This document shows positions 5,714-9,709 of a stretch of 9,709 nt of DNA, piece after piece. Position 1 is the first letter of the stretch; each line of letters opens with the position of its first letter. The position numbers were made by a program, and so were the translations under genes. The stretch comes from an uncultured Clostridia bacterium. Lineage in GTDB: Bacteria; Bacillota; Clostridia; Christensenellales; Borkfalkiaceae. The notes under the pieces are model-generated. The model saw only the letters and a program-made list of their open reading frames with translations. It was not told the DNA's origin and searched no databases. The stretch lies in the NCBI GenBank assembly GCA_947630775.1, contig CANRIY010000059.1, positions 1 through 9,709 on the forward strand, read 5' to 3'.

Positions 5714-7416
5714 GCTTGCCCTCCCTGCGAGGCGTCGATCTCGCGATAGAGCGGACAGTTTTTCAGAAGCTCCGCATGTGTGCCGATCCCCGCGATCCTG
5801 CCCTCTTCGAGGACGACGATCTTATCCGCATGGCGGACGGAAGCCGTCCGCTGGGAGACGATAAAGGTCGTGCACCCGAGCTTCCCGAGGGCGGCGCGGA
5901 GGCGTGCGTCCGTTGCGTAATCGAGCGCGGAAGAACTGTCGTCTAAAATCAGAATTTCGGGGTGCCGCACGAGGGCGCGGGCGATGGACAGCCGCTGCCG
6001 CTGCCCGCCCGAGAGGTTCTTCCCCTCCTGCGCGATCTCGCCGTCCAGCCCCCCTTTTGCGCCGACGACGTCCTCCGCCTGTGCGATCCCGACCGCCGCC
6101 CGCAGGTCCTCTTCCGACGCTCCCTCGTTCCCCCAAAGGAGATTCGAGCGGATGGTCCCCTGAAAGATGAGCGTCTTTTGGGGCACGACGGCGACGGTGC
6201 GGCGGAGCTTGTCGCTCTCCAAGGCGTCCACGTTCGCGCCGTTCACGCGCACCGTGCCCGTCCCCGCACGGTAGAAGCGGGGAATGAGGTGCACGAGGGT
6301 GCTCTTGCCCGAGCCCGTGCCGCCGAGGATCCCGACCGTCTCCCCCCGCTTCACCGAAAAATCGATGTCCGTAAGGGCGGGCGCGCCGCCGTCCCTGTAC
6401 GTAAAGGTGACGTGTTCGAAGGAGATCGCCTCCTCCCCCTTCTCCTCCTCGGGGGGGAGATAGCGGGAAGGCTCCCCTTCCATATCGAGAACGGCGGAGA
6501 TGCGGCGCCCCGACGAGAGCGCCTTGGCGACCGTAAAGACGTAATTGGCGAGTTTTACGAGCTCGACCAAAATAATGGAGACATAATTATAGAGTGCGAT
6601 AACGTCGCCCTGCCCGAGGTTGCCCGCATTGACGCGCATCCCGCCCACGAGCACGAGAAGGATGACGGCGACGTTCACAAAGGCGAAGGTGAGCGGATTG
6701 GTGACCGCAGAGACCCTGCCCGCCTTCTTCTGCGCCGCACGGAGCGCCTGATTGCGGGAATCGAAAATTTCAAGCTCCTCTTCTTCGCGGCAAAAGGCGC
6801 GGATGATCCGCACGCCCTGCAAATTCTCCCGCACCGAGAGCTGGACGCCGTCCACTTTTTCCTGTACCTTGCGGTAGAGGGGCGCCGTCGCCGCCATGAC
6901 GAGCGCGATGACGATGGTAAGAAGCGGGATGAGCGCGAGGAAGACAAGCCCCGCATAGACGTCCACGAAGAATGCCATGACCGCCGCCCCGAACACGATG
7001 ATGGGAGAGCGCAGAAAGAGCCTGAGCGTCAGATTCAGCCCCGCCTGTACCTGATTGACGTCGCTCGTCATCAGCGTGACCATACGGGCGGTGCCGACGG
7101 TGTCGATATCCTCATAAGAAAGGGATTGGAGCTTGGAAAAGAGACGGCTCCTGAGCGATGCCGACGTCCCGACCGCCGCCTTCGCCGCAAAGTATTGCGC
7201 CGTGAGCGCAAACGCGAGCCCCGCCGCCCCAAACGCGACGAGCAGGAGCACGCCGCAGACGATGTGCGTCCTGTCCGCCCCCGCGATCCCCACGTCCACG
7301 ATATGCGCGACGACGAGGGGCACGACGAGCTCCATACACGCTTCGAAAAGTTTGAAAAGAGGGGCAAGGACCGCCTCTTTTTTATAAGTTTTCAAAGAAG
7401 AAAGAAAATGCTTCAT
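5710..7416 (-). CDS. ABC exporter half-transporter, degenerate-site subunit
   Basis: This 568-residue protein has a complete six-helix membrane domain (about 1-300) followed by an ATPase domain. It has Walker A GGTGSGKST (365-373), Q-loop Q413 and a canonical signature LSGGQ (468-472). Walker B is ILILDD, with D493 where the catalytic glutamate normally sits. The H-loop reads IVSQR, with Q522 in place of histidine. These substitutions are the known hallmark of the degenerate subunit in heterodimeric exporters such as TM287/288, BmrCD and LmrCD. Its degenerate Walker site would face the LSEGQ of its partner, while its LSGGQ completes the partner's active site. I place the start at the ATG 4 bases after the stop of the upstream cation exchanger. 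There is no clear ribosome binding site, so translation is probably by reinitiation. A TTG at 7455 would add 13 residues. Substrate unknown. Confidence 0.95.
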   Translation of the reverse strand: MKHFLSSLKTYKKEAVLAPLFKLFEACMELVVPLVVAHIVDVGIAGADRTHIVCGVLLLVAFGAAGLAFALTAQYFAAKAAVGTSASLRSRLFSKLQSLSYEDIDTVGTARMVTLMTSDVNQVQAGLNLTLRLFLRSPIIVFGAAVMAFFVDVYAGLVFLALIPLLTIVIALVMAATAPLYRKVQEKVDGVQLSVRENLQGVRIIRAFCREEEELEIFDSRNQALRAAQKKAGRVSAVTNPLTFAFVNVAVILLVLVGGMRVNAGNLGQGDVIALYNYVSIILVELVKLANYVFTVAKALSSGRRISAVLDMEGEPSRYLPPEEEKGEEAISFEHVTFTYRDGGAPALTDIDFSVKRGETVGILGGTGSGKSTLVHLIPRFYRAGTGTVRVNGANVDALESDKLRRTVAVVPQKTLIFQGTIRSNLLWGNEGASEEDLRAAVGIAQAEDVVGAKGGLDGEIAQEGKNLSGGQRQRLSIARALVRHPEILILDDSSSALDYATDARLRAALGKLGCTTFIVSQRTASVRHADKIVVLEEGRIAGIGTHAELLKNCPLYREIDASQGGQA

Positions 7417-7420
7417 AGGA

Positions 7421-8434
7421 TCAGACGAGGAAGAGATAGACGTAATACCCCGCAAAACAGGCGAGCATGACGGCTCCCGCGATCTTGCCGAGCTTATGTC
7501 CCTTGATGAGGGCGAGGACGTAGAGAAGGACTGCCGCGCCGAGGGCGACGAGGGCGTCGATAAGGTTGCTCGCCGCGCCCGCCGTCGTGAAGGCGAGCGG
7601 GTAGAAGAGGGAGCTCACCCCCGCGACGAGGAAGATGTTGAAGATATTGCTCCCGATGATGTTGCCGACGGCGATGTCCGTCTCCCCCTTGACCGCCGCG
7701 ACGACGGAAGTCACGAGTTCGGGAAGAGAGGTGCCGATCGCGACGACGGTGAGCCCGATGATCCGCTCGGAAACGCCGAAATATGTTGCGATATATTTTG
7801 CGCCGTCCACAAGAAGCGTCCCGCCGCCCACCACCATGCCGAGCCCGACGACGGCGAGGACGATGAGAAACCACAGCTTTTCTTCCATTTTCTGAAACCA
7901 TGCGCCGACCTTCCCCTTGGGCTTGTCCGCATCGTTTGCGGGGGGCATGTCCGCGATCCCCCCCTCCGATTTCTTCGCTCCCTTGATCGCGCCGCGGATC
8001 AGGAAGAACATGTAGACCGCGAATACGGCAAGGAAGATGAGCCCGTCCCACCACGAGAGTGCCTTCCCCCACGCGCCGAGCCCGACGAGGAGCCCGCTCG
8101 CAAGGAGCAGAACGGGCAGATCGAGCACCAGGGAATTTTTCTGCACGGGAAGGCTGTGGAAGAGGGCAGAGAGCCCCAAAATCAGCAAGATATTGACGAT
8201 ATTGCTCCCGACGACGTTGCCGATGGCGAGGTCCGTCGCATGCTGGACGGCGGAAGTCACCGAGACGCACAGCTCGGGCGCGCTCGTGCCGAAGGCGACG
8301 ATCGTGAGCCCGATGACGAGCGGAGAGATGCGGCATTTCCCCGCGATCCCCGCGCTGCCGTCCACGAACCAGTCCGCCCCCTTCACGAGGAGCGCAAATC
8401 CCAATATCAAGAGAAAGATCCAAAGATACAGCAT
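7421..8434 (-). CDS. CaCA-family Na+(or H+)/Ca2+ exchanger, YrbG-like
   Basis: This 337-residue inner-membrane protein has the inverted-repeat architecture of the calcium/cation antiporter superfamily. The first alpha repeat contains GLTIVAFGTSAPEL (42-55, E54) and GNVVGSNIVN (72-81). The second contains GLTVVAIGTSLPEL (227-240, E239) and GNIIGSNIFN (257-266). About ten transmembrane helices surround a hydrophilic cytoplasmic loop (about 152-186, rich in Lys, Asp and Pro). The two glutamates and the GNxxGSN segments form the ion site, so calcium extrusion in exchange for sodium or protons is expected. Length is normal for the prokaryotic K+-independent branch. The ATG follows AAAGGA by 6 bases and has its own promoter at 8477-8505. 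It is the first gene of an apparent unit with the two ABC genes, the first of which starts 4 bases after its stop. The precise cation cannot be read from sequence. Confidence 0.95.
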   Translation of the reverse strand: MLYLWIFLLILGFALLVKGADWFVDGSAGIAGKCRISPLVIGLTIVAFGTSAPELCVSVTSAVQHATDLAIGNVVGSNIVNILLILGLSALFHSLPVQKNSLVLDLPVLLLASGLLVGLGAWGKALSWWDGLIFLAVFAVYMFFLIRGAIKGAKKSEGGIADMPPANDADKPKGKVGAWFQKMEEKLWFLIVLAVVGLGMVVGGGTLLVDGAKYIATYFGVSERIIGLTVVAIGTSLPELVTSVVAAVKGETDIAVGNIIGSNIFNIFLVAGVSSLFYPLAFTTAGAASNLIDALVALGAAVLLYVLALIKGHKLGKIAGAVMLACFAGYYVYLFLV

Positions 8435-8476
8435 ATGATTTCCTTTTGTAACTTCTAAGTAGACAATTCACAAGCG

Positions 8477-8505
8477 AGTTTACCACAACGCCCTTAAAAA
8501 GTCAA
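8477..8505 (-). promoter_or_regulatory. Promoter of the exchanger-ABC unit
   Basis: On the minus strand TTGACT (8500-8505) and TAAACT (8477-8482) are 17 bases apart, with TGG immediately before the -10 (extended -10). The TGA within the -35 is the stop codon of mntP. Transcription would begin near 8470, leaving a leader of about 36 bases before the exchanger start at 8434. No terminator is visible in the 67-base gap, so read-through from mntP is also possible. Confidence 0.6.
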
Positions 8506-9089
8506 GCGATGAGCCCCTCGATGAGGATCTTCAGGCCGATCGCAACGAGAATGACGCCGCCGAGGAGCTGTGCCTTGTCCGAAAACTTATCCCCCGCCTT
8601 TTTGCCGATGAAAACGGCGGCGATGCTCAGCGCAAAGGTGATCGCGCCGATGACGAGGGCGCAAAGGGTGACGTGGAAGGGAAGCCCCTGCGACGTTTCG
8701 GCGGCGAGAAGGGTGACGCCGACGGCGAGGGCGTCGATCGAGGTCGCGACCGCCTGCACGAGCAGTTTGACGGCGCCCGTCGGGTGGGCGGGGACTTCCT
8801 CCCCCTTTTTGCGGTGTTCCATGATGAAATCGAAGATCATCTTCCCGCCGAGGAAGGCGAGGATCGCAAAGGAGAGCCACGGCGCGATCTTCGCGACAAG
8901 AGCGGTAAAGACCGAACCGAGGTAATACCCCAAAACGGGCATCAGAAACTGGAAGAGGCCGAATGCGCCCGCGATCAGGAAAATTTTCAAGATCCGCATG
9001 CGCGGCTCCGCCATGCCGTCCGTCATGCCGACCGCAAAGGCGTCCATGCTCAGCCCAACGCCGATGAACACGATCTCCCAGATCTCCAT
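8502..9089 (-). CDS. mntP: Manganese efflux pump MntP
   Basis: MntP (formerly the YebN/DUF204 family) exports Mn2+ across the cytoplasmic membrane and protects against manganese excess. The 195-residue product has about six transmembrane helices in two related halves. The family's conserved acidic motifs are present: GLSMDAFAVG (D16) in the first helix and ATSIDALAVG (D119) in the fourth. Also present are GGKMIFDF (81-88) and the terminal GVILVAIGLKILIE. Length is normal. I chose the ATG at 9089 because GGAGGAGG lies 6-7 bases upstream; a longer open frame to 9116 would start before that site. The gene has its own promoter and a manganese riboswitch with a terminator in the leader, which independently supports the function. 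Its stop codon lies inside the promoter of the next gene. Confidence 0.97.
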   Translation of the reverse strand: MEIWEIVFIGVGLSMDAFAVGMTDGMAEPRMRILKIFLIAGAFGLFQFLMPVLGYYLGSVFTALVAKIAPWLSFAILAFLGGKMIFDFIMEHRKKGEEVPAHPTGAVKLLVQAVATSIDALAVGVTLLAAETSQGLPFHVTLCALVIGAITFALSIAAVFIGKKAGDKFSDKAQLLGGVILVAIGLKILIEGLIA

Positions 9090-9138
9090 ACAAGCTCCTC
9101 CTCCAAAGGGGGTCAATTTTACTTATTTCAAAGCCGAT

Positions 9139-9176
9139 AAAAAAAGACTTACACGCGGAAAAAACGCGCATAAGTC
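9139..9176 (-). terminator. Riboswitch-controlled terminator in the mntP leader
   Basis: A 12-bp stem (GACTTATGCGCG with CGCGTGTAAGTC, two G-U wobbles) closes a TTTTTTC loop and is followed by seven U residues (9145-9139), about 50 bases before the mntP start. The 5' arm includes the TATGCG that also completes helix P1 of the aptamer, so the two structures exclude one another. Confidence 0.9.
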
Positions 9177-9260
9177 TCGCCGTTTCATGAAATACCCGCG
9201 GCAGAACGCCGCACTGTGTGGATATGACCGCCCGAAAGGACCGACTACTCCCCTATGACG
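9167..9260 (-). promoter_or_regulatory. yybP-ykoY manganese riboswitch aptamer
   Basis: The minus strand carries the signature ends of this class: GGGGAGTAG (9253-9245) and GCGAGAC (9180-9174). Helix P1 forms between CG(T)CATA (9260-9254) and TATGCG (9172-9167). Inside, ATATCC pairs with GGGTAT around a GCGGC/GCCGC hairpin (9198-9212), giving the expected long second arm. Known members bind Mn2+ and switch on efflux genes. Here the ligand-stabilised P1 would block the overlapping terminator and allow mntP transcription. Class and ligand come from established knowledge; the pairing was read by eye. Confidence 0.92.
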
Positions 9261-9266
9261 GTTTCG

Positions 9267-9295
9267 ATTCTACCATATTCCCAAACAGATGTCAA
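9267..9295 (-). promoter_or_regulatory. Promoter of mntP
   Basis: TTGACA (9290-9295) and TAGAAT (9267-9272) on the minus strand are 17 bases apart, with an extended-10 TGG. The predicted start near 9260 coincides with the 5' end of riboswitch helix P1, so the transcript would begin with the aptamer. The TGA inside the -35 is the stop codon of the 84-residue gene upstream. Confidence 0.88.
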
Positions 9296-9546
9296 GAATT
9301 TTGGGGCAGAAGCGCAAGAATTTCCTTGGCGCGCTTTACGGAGACGGGCGCGGTCTGCGGCGTGCAGTTTTCCACCCGCTCTACGACCCCCTCCGCCGTC
9401 CCGCCGCCGTAGGGAACGAGGACATGCTGCCCCGCTTCCACCTTGAAGGGGGCAAGATACCAGCACGGCATATCCCCGACCCGCACCTTGGCGAACGTAA
9501 CGACGCCGTTTTCGGCGATCACCCCGCCGGAAAGTGAATGGATCAT
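9292..9546 (-). CDS. Small conserved hypothetical protein with PriA 3'-binding-domain-like sequence (84 aa)
   Basis: This 84-residue soluble protein has a beta-rich centre, with YLAPFKVEAGQHVLVPYGGG followed by GVVERVE (about 30-59). That pattern, a Y-L-x-P strand, a turn with V-x-x-G, a V-x-V-P-Y/F-G strand and a G-V-V strand, resembles the N-terminal DNA 3'-end-binding domain of the primosomal helicase PriA. No helicase follows, so the domain stands alone. The C-terminal part (CTPQTAPVSVKRAKEIL) looks conserved and helical. The ATG follows GGAGGA by 7 bases. I recall similar short clostridial hypothetical proteins but no experimental role; a DNA-binding function is only inference from the resemblance. 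Its stop codon lies within the -35 box of mntP. No convincing promoter is seen upstream. Confidence 0.8.
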   Translation of the reverse strand: MIHSLSGGVIAENGVVTFAKVRVGDMPCWYLAPFKVEAGQHVLVPYGGGTAEGVVERVENCTPQTAPVSVKRAKEILALLPQNS

Positions 9547-9632
9547 GTTCGTTTCCTCCGTTTTGTTTTAGAATGTAGAAGCCCTGCGGCCGCCCACCGC
9601 GTCATTATGAATCGCCGCAAGGGTTTCCCCCT

Positions 9633-9665
9633 CATTCCGAGCCCCGCAAGGGGCGAGTGAATCCC
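9633..9665 (+). repeat. Intergenic repeat module B, copy 2
   Basis: This stretch begins CATTCCGAG and ends GTGAATCCC, matching the ends of the minus-strand reading of 183-210. Its centre is a GCCCC-GCAA-GGGGC hairpin (9641-9654) with a GNRA-type tetraloop. It lies upstream of the 84-residue gene in the last 163 bases, where I see no gene, RNA gene or clear promoter up to the window end. Confidence 0.6.
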
Positions 9666-9709
9666 CTCGTAAGTACGGACGTTTGTGGGTCTATGAGATC
9701 CGCTCGGCT

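Noticed and set aside
4118..5749. Long rightward open frame of 543 codons opposite the ABC gene
   Set aside because: It runs antisense to clear ABC motifs, is packed with Arg, Asp, Glu and His runs, and has no family pattern. It is a by-product of GC-rich codon use.
5962..7470. Long rightward open frame of 502 codons opposite the first ABC gene
   Set aside because: Same compositional artefact, antisense to intact Walker and signature motifs; no ribosome binding site or domain.
7496..8458. Rightward 320-codon frame opposite the cation exchanger
   Set aside because: Highly charged low-complexity translation antisense to both alpha repeats of a well-conserved exchanger.

Overview
The window reads as a chromosomal segment of a Clostridia-like member of the Bacillota, probably an uncultured anaerobe. 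The evidence is anaerobe-type rubrerythrin, AGGAGG-like ribosome binding sites, TTGACA/TATAAT promoters with 17-base spacers, a manganese (yybP-ykoY) riboswitch, and GC-rich coding DNA with interspersed short intergenic repeats. This placement is an inference; there is no rRNA or marker gene to confirm it. Apart from one rightward gene, everything points left.

Layout, left to right. Bases 1-44 hold a leftward promoter and ribosome binding site for a gene beyond the left edge, followed by repeat-derived intergenic DNA (about 60-240). A leftward rubrerythrin operon follows (1109 to 272). It encodes rubrerythrin, a 34-residue Lys/Asn/Ser peptide and a 46-residue acidic-tailed protein, joined by ATGA and TGATG stop/start overlaps, and it ends at a hairpin terminator. 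Diverging from it, and driven by a perfect consensus promoter, is a membrane-anchored, probably beta-propeller protein of unknown function (1231-2253). Its terminator lies inside the 3' end of the convergent CLC chloride transporter gene (3644 to 2262). Bases 3645-4051 form a gene-free region with about eight successive hairpins and interspersed repeats.

The right half is membrane transport. A leftward unit (8434 to 4052) encodes a CaCA-type cation exchanger and two half-transporters of a heterodimeric ABC exporter. The ABC pair overlaps by ATGA, and the exchanger stop lies 4 bases before the first ABC start. Upstream are mntP (9089 to 8502), a manganese exporter controlled by a yybP-ykoY riboswitch with a transcription terminator, and an 84-residue protein resembling the PriA N-terminal fold. 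The last ~160 bases contain another intergenic repeat.

Functionally, mntP and the exchanger are cation-export genes, each with its own 17-base-spaced promoter whose -35 box contains the preceding gene's stop codon. The ABC pair shows the expected one-degenerate-site asymmetry. However, the second subunit (4052-5713) appears to lack about 30 residues around TM3, so its activity is uncertain. Most of the window is recognisable housekeeping and transport. The least explained items are the coupled small proteins behind rubrerythrin, the hairpin-dense intergenic region and the deleted ABC subunit.
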